Below the pieces are notes generated by a model. The model was not told the origin of the DNA. It was given only the letters and a program-made list of their open reading frames with translations, and made no database searches. Shown piece after piece: positions 28,970 through 38,555 of a stretch of DNA of 64,000 nt (positions are counted from its first letter, which is position 1; each line of letters begins with the position of its first letter). This DNA is from Spirosoma profusum (GTDB taxonomy: Bacteria; Bacteroidota; Bacteroidia; Cytophagales; Spirosomataceae): assembly GCF_014699005.1 (NCBI RefSeq), contig NZ_JACWZY010000006.1, forward strand, positions 62,001 through 126,000. Reading direction: 5' to 3'. The position numbers and the translations under genes were made by a program.

Positions 28970-30682
28970 CTACTGGCCACTATGACGACTACGGATCAAT
29001 TGTTCTCGGTTCTGTTCTAAAATCTCTTTACGGAGATCATCTTCCAGAAACGTTTTGTTCAATTCATCCTGTACCGACTCGAATTCTTCTTTCAGACTGG
29101 CAATTCGGGATTCGAGCACAGTTCGTTTCCGTTCAATTTCGCGGTCTTTACGGTTCATCGCATGATCGCGTAAGGCTACTCCCGTCACTTCCTGCAACTG
29201 TTGCGCTTCGCGGGCCGAACCGGTCAATACGCCTTCGGAACTGAGATAAACATCAATTAAATCCAGTCCTTTATCCGTAATAACAAACTCACGGACCTGG
29301 TTGGAATGTTTCATTCCCCGTGATTTCATGACGTATAAACTTCGGTTACGTTCACCATTCATCTCGATGTCCCGCACAAGTATCCAGGCATCCACCAGCG
29401 ATGAAACGCCTTCGTCGGTCTGATCACTAATCACTGTATTCAAGGCAAGCGCCGTGAAAAGCACCGTGATCTGTTTAACCTGTAAAAAGTCGATCAACCG
29501 AATAAGCATCGACCGCACTTCACTCAGCGAACCAACCGTAACCAGATTCGTGATGGGGTCAAGCACAACCACTTCAGGCTTGAACTCACTAACAAGTTTA
29601 TGAATGGTAACCAGATGCATTTCCAGTCCGTTGAGTGTAGGACGGGACGCGTGGAATTTCAGCAGTCCGTTATCAACATGCTCCTGAAGATTGAACCCGA
29701 TTGAACGCATGTTGCGGCAAATCTGCTGGGGTGATTCTTCAAAAGCGAGGTACAAAGCCCGTTTCTTTTGCTGGCAGGCCGTATTTACGAAACTGGCTGC
29801 AATACTGGTTTTGCCTGTACCGGCAGTACCCGATATCAGAATGCTGCTTCCGACAAAAAAACCTTTGCCTTCCATCATAGCATCCAGCGCCGGAAAACCA
29901 GACGAAAGTCGCTTGTTCGATACGCCATGATCCAGCGTGAGCGACGTAACGGGCAACACCGAAATCCCGTCTTCATCGATCAGGAACGGGTACTCATTGG
30001 TGCCGTGAACCGACCCGCGATACTTGACGATACGTAGTAAACGAGTCGAGATCTGATAATTAACCCGGTGTTCGAGCAGAATCACACAGTCTGATACGTA
30101 TTCCTCCAGCCCGTGCCGGGTCAACGTGCCTTCTCCTTTTTCTCCGGTAATTATAGTGGTTACGCCTTTGTCTTTCAGCCAGCCAAACAACCGCCGGATT
30201 TCACTACGTAAAATACCTTCGTTGGTCAAGCTGGAAAACAGGTTTTCGATGGTATCCAGCACGACCCGTTTGGCGCCAATACTATCGATGGCGTAGCCCA
30301 GACGAATAAATAGCCCATCCAGATCATACTCACCAGTTTCTTCAATTTCGGCGCGATCGATGTGGACGTGATCGATTTTGAGGAGCTGGTCTTTCTGGAG
30401 CTGTTCAAGATCGAACCCCAGCGATGCTACGTTAGCAACCAACTCTTCGGGCTTTTCTTCAAAAGCCATAAATACGCCCGGTTCATTAAATTCGAGCGCT
30501 CCCCGCACGATGAACTCAAGGGAAAACAACGTTTTACCGCTACCTGCGCTTCCGCAAATGAGGGTTGGTCTACCCAGGGGCAATCCGCCATTCGTTACTT
30601 CGTCGAGGCCGATGATGCCTGTGGGCGATTTGGGTAGGCTTATAAGTGACTGGTGCTTATTATTTTTTGAAGAACGATTCAT
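28970..30682 (-). CDS. kaiC: KaiC-like double-domain ATPase, first gene of the kai operon
   Basis: The 570-residue protein has two RecA/KaiC domains. CI has Walker A 'GSAGSGKT' (44-51), the catalytic Glu pair 'AFEE' (75-76) and Walker B 'VVLD' (to Asp143). CII has Walker A 'GTAGTGKT' (285-292), 'AFEE' (315-316) and Walker B 'VVVLD' (to Asp375). The segment '[13 protein letters not shown]' (421-433) aligns with the phosphorylation segment of cyanobacterial KaiC: Thr422 with T426 and Ser427/Ser428 with S431/T432, so autophosphorylation is plausible. The C-terminus is a coiled coil of about 60 residues (505-565) instead of the KaiA-binding tail, and no kaiA is present. An exact TAnnTTTG promoter element lies 19 bases upstream. 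Confidence 0.95.
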   Translation of the reverse strand: MNRSSKNNKHQSLISLPKSPTGIIGLDEVTNGGLPLGRPTLICGSAGSGKTLFSLEFIVRGALEFNEPGVFMAFEEKPEELVANVASLGFDLEQLQKDQLLKIDHVHIDRAEIEETGEYDLDGLFIRLGYAIDSIGAKRVVLDTIENLFSSLTNEGILRSEIRRLFGWLKDKGVTTIITGEKGEGTLTRHGLEEYVSDCVILLEHRVNYQISTRLLRIVKYRGSVHGTNEYPFLIDEDGISVLPVTSLTLDHGVSNKRLSSGFPALDAMMEGKGFFVGSSILISGTAGTGKTSIAASFVNTACQQKKRALYLAFEESPQQICRNMRSIGFNLQEHVDNGLLKFHASRPTLNGLEMHLVTIHKLVSEFKPEVVVLDPITNLVTVGSLSEVRSMLIRLIDFLQVKQITVLFTALALNTVISDQTDEGVSSLVDAWILVRDIEMNGERNRSLYVMKSRGMKHSNQVREFVITDKGLDLIDVYLSSEGVLTGSAREAQQLQEVTGVALRDHAMNRKDREIERKRTVLESRIASLKEEFESVQDELNKTFLEDDLRKEILEQNREQLIRSRHSGQ

Positions 30683-30700
30683 TCAGTTACGGATAAAGAA

Positions 30701-30708
30701 CAAACTTA
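30701..30708 (-). promoter_or_regulatory. Bacteroidota -7 promoter element of the kai operon
   Basis: On the minus strand the bases TAAGTTTG match the TAnnTTTG consensus exactly, 18 bases before the kaiC ATG. I see no good TTG at the -33 position, so the upstream half is weak. Confidence 0.5.
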
Positions 30709-30860
30709 TTAAAAAATCAAGATATCGACCTGTGTTGGCGCTTTTTATAGTTATGTGCTCTGATTTTACTACGTATCAGCGCACCTTAATTAACTGGAAA
30801 GTCCACCTAACTGTTTTAGTCGATAAACTGCCAATCGACTGGGTAACAGTTCTATAAACC

Positions 30861-32285
30861 TTACTCCTTCCCAAATGGGAAAATTGGAGATGCTACGTGT
30901 GATTGCTTCATTAATCGACTCAATTCCTGCGCTTTGTCAGGATTTGTACTAGCCAGATTTTTTTGTTCGGCGGGGTCGGTAGCTAAATTGTACAATTCAA
31001 CGGGATTATCGGGATTGGTGGATGCCTGTAAACGTACCGCTTTCCAGTTGCCCTGCCGAACGGCTTGCCGACCGCCGTTTTCGTGGAATTCCCAGTATAA
31101 ATAATCGTGTTTCTTTTGCGTGCCTTTGCCCGTTAGCGTAGATACAAACGACAATCCGTCGATGCCGGTGGGCGTTTTAGCACCCGCCAGTTCAGCAAAA
31201 GTAGGCAACACATCCCAGAACGCACCGACGAAATCGCTGGTCGAACCGGGTTTGATAACGCCCGGCCAGTTGGCAAAAAACGGTTCGCGGATGCCACCTT
31301 CGTAGAGGTCACGTTTTACGCCCCGGAGACTTCCGTTGCTGTTGAAGAATTTGTGGTCTGCTCCGCCTTCAAGGTGCGGCCCGTTATCGCTCGAAAAAAT
31401 GACCAGCGTGTTTTTGTCAAGCCCTTTGGCTTTCAGGGCTGCCATTACCTGTCCAACGTATCGGTCAAGCCGGGCGACCATCGCGGCATACGTAGCGTGC
31501 GGGTGCGCCTGCGATGCATAACCTTCTGGCTTTGCGTTGGGTCCATAATCCGCACCTTTGAAGGGTTTTTCGTCAGTAAATATCTTCTTGTAATGAGCCA
31601 GAAGACTGTCGTCGGGAGCTACTAATTCGGCGTGGGGGAGAATGTAAGGCAGAAACAGAAAAAAAGGCTGTTTACCGTCGCGTGCATTCAGGAAATTCAA
31701 CGCCTGCTGATGAATCATATCGGGTGCGTATTCTTTCTGTTGTTGCAGATTCTCATTGGCTTTCAGCACGGTTTTCTGATCGTTATCCCAAAGATGATTC
31801 GGGTAAGCCCGGTGCGCCAGCGCCTGACAGTTGTAGCCATAAAACCGGTTGAAACCCTGCCTGTTAGGATCGCCCTCCGAACCGACTGGCCCTAAACCCC
31901 ACTTGCCAAAAGCGGCCGTTACGTAGCCCGCGCGTTGGAGTACTTCACCCAACGTTACCACCGAATCGGCGATGGGTTGCTGGCCTTCCGGCTCAACACC
32001 TTTATTTCCCCGAATGAACGTGTGACCTGTATGCTTGCCCGTCATCAGCGACGAACGCGACGGTGCACAAACAGACGTACCAGCGTAAAACTGCGTGAAG
32101 CGCATCCCCCCATTCGCCAGCCGGTCGATGTTTGGTGTTTTTATGAGTTTCTGACCGTTAACGCCTACATCGCCAAAACCTAAATCGTCGGCCAGAATGA
32201 AAATAATATTAGGCTTAGACGTAGTTTGAGCAGAGCAGAACTGACTAAACAACGTAGCAATAAGGAGAAAAAGCAATATTCGCAT
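30861..32285 (-). CDS. Secreted type I sulfatase
   Basis: The 474-residue protein has a signal peptide (1-19, 'SQFCSAQ') and the arylsulfatase fold: 'PNIIFILADDLGFGDVG' supplies the first calcium-binding aspartates, and 'SVCAPSRSSLMTGKHTGH' is the sulfatase signature in which Cys73 of C-x-P-x-R is converted to formylglycine. 'FFSSDNGPHLEGG'-like residues give the second metal site ('VIFSSDNGPH'). Such enzymes remove sulfate from polysaccharides or small molecules in the periplasm. No polysaccharide utilisation locus or maturase is next to it, so the substrate is unknown. Confidence 0.95.
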   Translation of the reverse strand: MRILLFLLIATLFSQFCSAQTTSKPNIIFILADDLGFGDVGVNGQKLIKTPNIDRLANGGMRFTQFYAGTSVCAPSRSSLMTGKHTGHTFIRGNKGVEPEGQQPIADSVVTLGEVLQRAGYVTAAFGKWGLGPVGSEGDPNRQGFNRFYGYNCQALAHRAYPNHLWDNDQKTVLKANENLQQQKEYAPDMIHQQALNFLNARDGKQPFFLFLPYILPHAELVAPDDSLLAHYKKIFTDEKPFKGADYGPNAKPEGYASQAHPHATYAAMVARLDRYVGQVMAALKAKGLDKNTLVIFSSDNGPHLEGGADHKFFNSNGSLRGVKRDLYEGGIREPFFANWPGVIKPGSTSDFVGAFWDVLPTFAELAGAKTPTGIDGLSFVSTLTGKGTQKKHDYLYWEFHENGGRQAVRQGNWKAVRLQASTNPDNPVELYNLATDPAEQKNLASTNPDKAQELSRLMKQSHVASPIFPFGKE

Positions 32286-32316
32286 GGTTTTGGGAAATTC
32301 AATTAAAATTATACGA

Positions 32317-32450
32317 GTGAGTTTTTGTCATTCTGACCGGGCCGCCGGAGCGGGAACGAAGAATCTTAACGTCTCCTTACCCCGTGGCGAAGATATTTTT
32401 TCGTTCCCTGTTCCCGCTCCGGCGGCCCGGTCAGAATGATAAAAACTCAC
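32317..32450. repeat. Snapback inverted repeat with two copies of the GC-rich 17-mer
   Basis: Arms 32317-32357 and 32410-32450 pair over 41 bases with one mismatch. Each arm contains CCGGGCCGCCGGAGCGG or its complement (32337-32353, 32414-32430) joined to a 'gtcattctga' word related to the repeats at 17.8 and 47.2 kb. It lies upstream of the sulfatase start. Confidence 0.88.
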
Positions 32451-32490
32451 ATTATAAGATCAGTTCTCAAAAGTTTGAACAGCATCATCG

Positions 32491-33423
32491 TTATTGAACA
32501 GGTGTAAACGTCATTTTGGGTTGCTGCATGGCTTTTTCGAGCAATACAATCTCCAGCTTGAGAATTGCTTCTTCGGCCACTACGTCGATTTTTTCAGTAT
32601 CGTCGGTGGGTTTGTGGTAGTCGGGATGGCCGCCGGTATGGAAAAAGAGAACAGGAATTTGTTTGGCGTAGAAAGCGGCATTGTCAGAGCCTCCGTTTCC
32701 CGCCCGGTCGGTGAAAAATTTGACAGAACTTGTTACGTCTTTAAATACCGCTGGCCAGGTATCGCTGGTGCCGTAGCCGCCAATGCCTACGCCACGTTCG
32801 GGATTATATCGGCCAATCATGTCCATACACACCATGAAATTCAGTTTATCGAGCGGTAATGTTGGATTGTTCAGAAAATAACGCGAACCCTGCAAGCCCA
32901 ATTCCTCGGCGCCAAATGCCATAAACAAGACGTTGTAAGGCTCTTTTACGTCGTTTTTGGCAAAATACTGCGCTAATTCCAGCAGGCCCGCTACGCCCGA
33001 TGCGTTGTCATCGGCACCGTTGTGAATTTTGCCTTCCGGCTCCTTCTCCAGCGAACTTCCCTGTCGTCCTTCGCCTAAATGGTCGTAATGGGCGCCGATG
33101 ACGATGGTATTTGGTGCCTCGTTATCCAGAAAACCAATTACGTTCGACGCGCTACGTAGGCTATCGGGTACAACCACGCGCCGAACTTTGGCCGTAAAAG
33201 ACTGATAAAAGCCGTTGGTACCCAGCGGTTTCAGGCCGTATTTTTTGAAATGGCTGGCAATATAATCAGCTGCTTTGGCATTCTCTGGACTGCCAGTTCC
33301 TCGCCCTTTCATCCTGTCAGAAGCGAGCTTTTCGATGTGTCGGGCGATACGTTTATGCGATGGCTCCTGCCCGAACAGTGAATGCGTCAGGAAAAGTAGA
33401 CAGAAAATCAGGCGTAGGTTCAT
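32491..33423 (-). CDS. Secreted M28 family zinc aminopeptidase
   Basis: The 310-residue protein has a signal peptide (1-18) and the M28 metal ligands in order: His and Asp in 'VIGAHYDHLGEG' and 'NGADDNASGVAGLLELA', the Glu pair in 'AFGAEELGLQGSRYF', Asp in 'VCMDMIGRY' and a late His in 'FFHTGGHPDYHKPTDD'. The family removes N-terminal residues from peptides, and a periplasmic or extracellular nutrient-peptide role fits. Length is normal. It is flanked by the sulfatase and an amylase on the same strand but separated by repeat elements. Confidence 0.95.
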   Translation of the reverse strand: MNLRLIFCLLFLTHSLFGQEPSHKRIARHIEKLASDRMKGRGTGSPENAKAADYIASHFKKYGLKPLGTNGFYQSFTAKVRRVVVPDSLRSASNVIGFLDNEAPNTIVIGAHYDHLGEGRQGSSLEKEPEGKIHNGADDNASGVAGLLELAQYFAKNDVKEPYNVLFMAFGAEELGLQGSRYFLNNPTLPLDKLNFMVCMDMIGRYNPERGVGIGGYGTSDTWPAVFKDVTSSVKFFTDRAGNGGSDNAAFYAKQIPVLFFHTGGHPDYHKPTDDTEKIDVVAEEAILKLEIVLLEKAMQQPKMTFTPVQ

Positions 33424-33534
33424 AAATAGGAAAAGCTATGAAATAGGCTACGTTACTTAACGAATGGAGAATGGAAAATGAGTAATGTAAAATGGAGGTC
33501 GGCTTTCCCGTTGTTCATTGTTCATTACGCATTA

Positions 33535-35040
33535 TCAACGTAGCACCACACACGAATAAGCTGGTACGTTCACGTGATCGTTTTGAAAATGACAGCCCGG
33601 TACAGTTTCAAACTCGATGCTGTGACACCAATATTCGTTGGGCGAAAGTACTACGTCGATTGGCTTGTCGGTCAGGTTGTGGAGAACTAGCGTACGTTCC
33701 TGCTGCGTCTGGCGTATAAACGAGACCGTTCCCGGCTGACGAATGCCTGTTTGCAGCAACCGACTTTGATTGTCGTTTAAAACAGGGTGGCTATTCCGAA
33801 ACTGAATCAGGCGTTTGTAGTGCGAAAAAAGCGAATCCGGATCGCTCTGTTGCTCGGCCAGTGGACGAACGGTTCGGCTGGTGGTGTACTGCCCCCGACG
33901 CCAGCGAGTACGTTGATGATCGCGGGGGCGGATGTCCCACAGAAAAGGTTCGCGGATGTTTTCATCCGGCTTCAGGCCAAGCATACCAATTTCCTCACCG
34001 TAATATAGGTAAGGTAATCCAGGCAGGGTGAGCAGCAGATTAGCTGCTACTTTGAGGTGATCCACATTGCCTTTTAATAGACTGCCAATGCGGTCTTGGT
34101 CGTGATTTGACAGAATTAAGGCGTCGATGAAGTTGGGATTTACGTTACCGAAAGCGGCATCAACGTAGACCAGAAATTCAATCAGATCTTCAGTATCGTC
34201 TTCCTGCCGAACGATTTCTTCGATCATCAGTCGCAGGTCGAAATTGAAGTTGGCTTTCAGGCCACGGAAATACGGCGCGATACGTTCGGGCCGCGTCCAG
34301 ACTTCGCCAACTGTGTAAGCACCTGGTTTTGCAGCCTCGATTTCCCGACCAAATTCTTCCCAGAACTCATAATTTTTGGACTCCTCGGTTTCGCGGTACA
34401 GGTGACGAGCAGCATCCAATCGAAAACCATCGACCCCTACGTCCTGAAGCCAGTATCGTGCAATTTTATAGACTTCCTCGCGCACAGGCGGGTGATCGAA
34501 ATTCAGATCGGGCATACCACTCCAGAACATAGCGTAGTACTTTTCCTCGTTTCGATACGTAGCATTACGAACGGAATGCCAGGGACTACGTTCACCCGAA
34601 TCGGCCGTAATGTCGCGGGTAGCGAGGTTGCGGGCTTTAATTTCGGCGGGATGCAGCCATTGGTAGAAATGCCGAAATGGATTGTCGGGGCCTTTAGCTG
34701 ATTCCCGAAACCAGTGATGCCGGATGCTGGTGTGGTGAATCACCAAATCAATCACAATAGCGATACTACGTTGGTGGGCTTCGTGAATGAGCCTCCGGAA
34801 ATCAGCCAACGTACCGTACTCAGGATCAATTCCGTAATAATCAGTTACGTCGTATTTGTGATAACTTGGCGACGGACTGATAGGCATGAGCCAGAGGGCT
34901 GATACGCCGAGATCTTTGAGGTAATCGAGATTATTGGTAATGCCATTAAGATCGCCGATGCCATCGCCGTTGGAATCAGCAAAGGAACGAACGAATATTT
35001 CGTAATGGACGCCGGTTTGACCAATGGGTAGGATTTGCAT
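33535..35040 (-). CDS. GH13 alpha-amylase/glucosidase family protein, cytoplasmic
   Basis: The 501-residue protein has no signal peptide. It has the GH13 (beta/alpha)8 motifs: 'IAIVIDLVIHHTS' (region I), 'VDGFRLDAARHLY' with the nucleophile Asp, 'AYTVGEVWTRPE' with the acid/base Glu and 'ILSNHDQDRIGS' with the transition-state Asp. The start 'GVHYEIFVRSFADSNGDGIGDLNG' resembles oligo-1,6-glucosidase, trehalose synthase and related calcium-binding members. A short beta domain ends the protein. Likely role is turnover of malto-oligosaccharides or trehalose in the cytoplasm; the exact specificity is open. Confidence 0.92.
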   Translation of the reverse strand: MQILPIGQTGVHYEIFVRSFADSNGDGIGDLNGITNNLDYLKDLGVSALWLMPISPSPSYHKYDVTDYYGIDPEYGTLADFRRLIHEAHQRSIAIVIDLVIHHTSIRHHWFRESAKGPDNPFRHFYQWLHPAEIKARNLATRDITADSGERSPWHSVRNATYRNEEKYYAMFWSGMPDLNFDHPPVREEVYKIARYWLQDVGVDGFRLDAARHLYRETEESKNYEFWEEFGREIEAAKPGAYTVGEVWTRPERIAPYFRGLKANFNFDLRLMIEEIVRQEDDTEDLIEFLVYVDAAFGNVNPNFIDALILSNHDQDRIGSLLKGNVDHLKVAANLLLTLPGLPYLYYGEEIGMLGLKPDENIREPFLWDIRPRDHQRTRWRRGQYTTSRTVRPLAEQQSDPDSLFSHYKRLIQFRNSHPVLNDNQSRLLQTGIRQPGTVSFIRQTQQERTLVLHNLTDKPIDVVLSPNEYWCHSIEFETVPGCHFQNDHVNVPAYSCVVLR

Positions 35041-35045
35041 AGTTT

Positions 35046-35163
35046 AAAGAGCGAAAGCGTGAATGACCGGGCCACCGGAGCGGTGAAAAAGCGAAAAAAG
35101 CTTGCGCCAGCCATTCACTCTTTCACCGCTCCGGCGGCCCGGTCATTCACGCTTTCGCTCTTT
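35046..35163. repeat. Snapback inverted repeat with GC-rich 17-mer, invading the maf 3' end
   Basis: Arms 35046-35088 and 35121-35163 pair over 43 bases with one mismatch. The 17-mer core occurs in both arms (35067-35083 with one change, 35126-35142). The distal arm lies wholly inside the Maf reading frame and encodes its last residues. Confidence 0.88.
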
Positions 35164-35747
35164 GAAAATTCTTTCAAAACCTGATAAACCCGGTGCGTGG
35201 GCAAACCCATGACTGTGTAGAAGGAACCTTCAAGATGTTCGATGCCGACTAACCCAATAAAATCCTGAGCACCATAAGCCCCCGCTTTGTCGAAGGGATG
35301 ACATTCGCGGATGTAGTAGGTAATCTCGTCGTCGGTCAACGTAGCGAACGTTACCTGCGTTTCGTCGGTGAAGGATTCCTGCTGGATGTTTCCGTTACCG
35401 TCGGGGGCCAGCACGCAGACCCCCGTCCGAACGCGGTGCGTCTGCCCAGATAAGGCACGTAGCATCCGCCGGGCGTCGGCTTCATCCTGCGGTTTGTTCA
35501 GGATTTTTCCATCCAGAATCACAACTGTATCGGCGCACAAAACGATACGTTCGTCCAGGTCGTGCCGAAACTGAGTTGCTTTCTGACAGGCAAGGTATTC
35601 CGCGACGTCGTCGGCAGGCATATCGTCCGGAAAAACCTCATCAGTAGGGCGGATTTCGACGATGAACGTAAAGCCCGCATCGGTCATTAATTGTTTCCGG
35701 CGGGGCGAACCCGAGGCCAGTATGAGTGGGTAACGTAACGAAAGCAT
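35115..35747 (-). CDS. maf: Maf-like nucleoside triphosphate pyrophosphatase
   Basis: The 210-residue protein shows the Maf blocks 'LILASGSPRRKQLM' at the N-terminus, 'ERIVLCADTVVILDGKILNKP' with the catalytic Asp, and 'YGAQDFIGLVGIEHLEGSFYTVMGLP'. Maf enzymes hydrolyse dTTP/UTP or modified nucleotides and act in house-cleaning. The last 16 or so residues ('SKSESVNDRAAGAVKE') do not belong to the family and are encoded by the arm of the snapback repeat at 35121-35163, so the repeat has replaced or extended the native C-terminus. Confidence 0.94.
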   Translation of the reverse strand: MLSLRYPLILASGSPRRKQLMTDAGFTFIVEIRPTDEVFPDDMPADDVAEYLACQKATQFRHDLDERIVLCADTVVILDGKILNKPQDEADARRMLRALSGQTHRVRTGVCVLAPDGNGNIQQESFTDETQVTFATLTDDEITYYIRECHPFDKAGAYGAQDFIGLVGIEHLEGSFYTVMGLPTHRVYQVLKEFSKSESVNDRAAGAVKE

Positions 35748-35852
35748 AAATCTGGAACAGTCAGCAATGTGGCTGCAAAGTTGCGTTCGCTACGTTAAAA
35801 AACGTAATTCGCAGGGCACAAACACATCGCTAACCCATAAATCAAACAGATC

Positions 35853-36368
35853 GTGTTTATTTCCACTGCTACATTGGCTGACGTATCTGCCCTTGCCGCA
35901 CTGTCGGCAACGACCATGCGCGAAGCGTTTGGGCCCCCTCATAACCCGGTCGAACTGGTAGAACAATACATCGCTCAGGCACTGACCGAACCTATTCTGA
36001 ATCAGGAACTTGTTGATCCACGATGTGCTTTCTTTCTGGCCAGCTCATCCGATGGTACGCCCGTGGGGTATGCCAAGCTACGCCGACACGCACCACCTCG
36101 ACGGATGCAGGAACGTAACGCCATTGAGATACAGCGAATTTATTTGCTACAGAGTCAAATTGGTCAGGGCCAAGGGCGTCGGCTTATGGAGCATTGTCTG
36201 GACTGGGCGCGTGAGCAAAAGGCTGAGGCTGTGTGGCTGGGCGTGTGGGAATGTAACAAACGCGCCTTGGCTTTTTACGAAAAGATGGGTTTCGAACGTT
36301 TTAGTTACCATTACTTTCAATTCGGTTCGGAACGCCAGCGGGATTTTTGGCTGCAAAAACAGTTATAG
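35853..36368 (+). CDS. GNAT family N-acetyltransferase
   Basis: The 171-residue protein begins at GTG and has the GNAT pattern: 'EIQRIYLLQSQIGQGQGRRLMEHCL' includes the acetyl-CoA loop Q-x-x-G-x-G, followed by 'VWLGVWECNKRALAFYEKMGFE', the family's late strand-helix. Relatives in Bacteroidota are often annotated as spermidine or ribosomal-type acetyltransferases, but no substrate can be stated. It is divergent from maf. Confidence 0.9.
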   Translation: MFISTATLADVSALAALSATTMREAFGPPHNPVELVEQYIAQALTEPILNQELVDPRCAFFLASSSDGTPVGYAKLRRHAPPRRMQERNAIEIQRIYLLQSQIGQGQGRRLMEHCLDWAREQKAEAVWLGVWECNKRALAFYEKMGFERFSYHYFQFGSERQRDFWLQKQL

Positions 36369-36443
36369 GTATAGTAGCCTGAACGACCGGCGTTCTTAAA
36401 CCATTCACGCTGACGTCGTTCAAACGATTGTTCTTTTGTATCC

Positions 36444-38465
36444 ATGATTCAATTATATCCGAATACGTATATGGCTCCTCTGCGGTGTATGCTGCTGAGC
36501 TTGCTTTTTTTATTCGGATGCTGTCCCGAAATCGCTGCTCAACAGGATACAATTCGCCAGCAAAAGCCATCCGGCTTAACGCCTGAACGGGTCCGTATGG
36601 ACTCAGTGCAGATCGAAACGACCAGAAAAGCGGATACTGATTCACTGGCAACGGCTCATTCAACCCACGTGGCCGACAGCATATTAATGCAGCGTGACAG
36701 TGTGTTTTATACAAAATTGAAATCCAGCATGTATAAACACCGGCTGACGCGCCAGCTTTACGACGCTGTATTCCGAGACGTATACAATAGCCGTGTTAAA
36801 ACGGGGGAGGTCAACCAAATCGAAGTAAATCCATTCAAAGCGTTTGAAGGTCGGGTGATTGGCGATATTCACATTCGTCGATTGAATGTATTTGGACAAA
36901 CAGTTTATGATACGTTACGTAAACCGGCAAACTGGATCGAAAAAACGGGAAATAGTTTACACCGGAATACGCGAGAGAACGTAATACGGTATTCGTATCT
37001 ACTTTTTAAAGAAGGCGATCTGGTCGACCCGAACGTACTGCGCGATAACGAGCGACTGCTACGTAATACGTCGATTTTTCACGATGCCCGGATTCTGGTG
37101 GTGCCACGTAACGGAAGCCGTCAGTTTGTCGATGTCTACGTCATTACGCAGGATGTCTGGTCGTTGCTTCCCAATGGTGGATTTGGCAGTTTTAAGAGTT
37201 TTAACATTGGGTTCGATCAGTTGAATTTTAGAGGATTAGGTCACCAGCTTTTTGCGCAGGTCGCTTATTCGGGCAACGACCCACGCCAGAAACTGGAATA
37301 TCAGGCCCGGTATAAAGTGCCGTTCATTGGTAAAACCTTCCTGACAGCCCAGGCCGATATACTTTATCTGCGCGATCTGAAACAGGTGTCGGCCCGTATT
37401 TACCGTCCGTTTCTGACCCCCGACACGAAGTACGCGGGTGCTGCCGAAATTAATTATACGCAAATCAACAACCGACTGCTGACCCGCGCCGATTGCGTAG
37501 TCATTGTTCCACTGAGTTATACCTATACCGATTTCTGGATTGGGCGTTCGTTCCGGTTGTTTTATCGGGAGGGGAATTCCGACGAAAAAGGGCGTGCGCG
37601 ACTTATTCTGGCGATACGTAACACCGATTACAGCTATTTCAGACGGCCCGACGTAACGGCCGATACCAACCAGATTTATCAGGATAGTCGTACTACGTTG
37701 TTCAGTGTCGGATTTTCACGCCGGAAGTACGTTCGCGACGTACTGATCTATGGTTTTGGGCGTACGGAGGACGTACCGGTTGGAGAGTCGATTGTAGCGA
37801 TCGGCGGCATCGATAACGCTGAACTGGGGCGACGTACCTACACGGGCATCAACTATTCGCAGGGTCATTACATCAAACGAGTCGGCTATCTGTACGGATT
37901 GGTTAGTCTGGGTAGCTTTTTCCGGCAAAATACACCCGAACAAGGCGTTTTTTCGTTTGAATCGAATTATTTCAGTCCGCTTATTAAAAGTCGATGGGGG
38001 AATATGCGCCACTTCATCAACGCGCGATACACAACTGGTTTCGGGCGATTTGATAATGAATACATTACGTTGGGTAGCACCGGAAGTGGTCTTATCACCG
38101 ATGGAATAGGCATCTACAGCGATGCTTTGCGAGGTACCAAACGGATGCTGCTCAATTACGAGAATATTCTGTTTTCGCGCCTGAGTCTTATTGGGTTCCG
38201 GGTGGCTTTCATTACGTTCGCGAATTTGGGCCTGACCAGTTTCCCAGATCGACCGTTGTTGCAGGGACCTTTGTATCAGGGATATGGCATTGGATTCCGT
38301 TTACGTAACGAAAATTTAACATTTAACAGTTTTCAGATTCGGCTGACGTACTATCCTAATATTCCGGGAAATACAATCCCGTTCAGGCAGGCGTTCGAAG
38401 GTGTTCCGACGCTGAGATTCAGGGACTTTGATCTTTCGGCTCCTCAGATTGTACCTTATCAATAA
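36444..38465 (+). CDS. BamA/TamA-like outer-membrane beta-barrel protein
   Basis: The 673-residue protein has a signal peptide (cleavage near 'EIAAQ'; ATGs at 36444 and 36471 are both possible). After a Ser/Thr-rich linker there is one POTRA-like region ('FEGRVIGDIHIRRLNVFG' through 'FVDVYVITQDVW', about 130-250) and then a beta barrel with alternating aromatic strands ending at 'LRFRDFDLSAPQ'. The single POTRA-like unit distinguishes it from BamA, which has five. Barrel proteins of this kind insert or transport other surface proteins or lipids. No operon partner is visible. Its exact role is unknown. Confidence 0.8.
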   Translation: MIQLYPNTYMAPLRCMLLSLLFLFGCCPEIAAQQDTIRQQKPSGLTPERVRMDSVQIETTRKADTDSLATAHSTHVADSILMQRDSVFYTKLKSSMYKHRLTRQLYDAVFRDVYNSRVKTGEVNQIEVNPFKAFEGRVIGDIHIRRLNVFGQTVYDTLRKPANWIEKTGNSLHRNTRENVIRYSYLLFKEGDLVDPNVLRDNERLLRNTSIFHDARILVVPRNGSRQFVDVYVITQDVWSLLPNGGFGSFKSFNIGFDQLNFRGLGHQLFAQVAYSGNDPRQKLEYQARYKVPFIGKTFLTAQADILYLRDLKQVSARIYRPFLTPDTKYAGAAEINYTQINNRLLTRADCVVIVPLSYTYTDFWIGRSFRLFYREGNSDEKGRARLILAIRNTDYSYFRRPDVTADTNQIYQDSRTTLFSVGFSRRKYVRDVLIYGFGRTEDVPVGESIVAIGGIDNAELGRRTYTGINYSQGHYIKRVGYLYGLVSLGSFFRQNTPEQGVFSFESNYFSPLIKSRWGNMRHFINARYTTGFGRFDNEYITLGSTGSGLITDGIGIYSDALRGTKRMLLNYENILFSRLSLIGFRVAFITFANLGLTSFPDRPLLQGPLYQGYGIGFRLRNENLTFNSFQIRLTYYPNIPGNTIPFRQAFEGVPTLRFRDFDLSAPQIVPYQ

Positions 38466-38519
38466 TGAGACATACTGAAATAAAAGGTATAGATGGAACA
38501 AAATCTAAATAAAATAATG

Positions 38520-38551
38520 TTGATACATTAATTGCATTTGTCTTATATTTG
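38520..38551 (+). promoter_or_regulatory. Promoter of marR-yceI, close to the start codon
   Basis: TTG at 38520-38522 and the exact -7 match TATATTTG at 38544-38551 are separated by 21 bases. The -7 element ends only four bases before the MarR ATG at 38556, so the transcript would be leaderless or nearly so. Confidence 0.65.
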
Positions 38552-38555
38552 CATC

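Noticed and set aside
34845..35114. 89-codon minus-strand frame between amylase and maf
   Set aside because: It starts in the snapback repeat and then runs out of frame through the amylase gene; no family resemblance.
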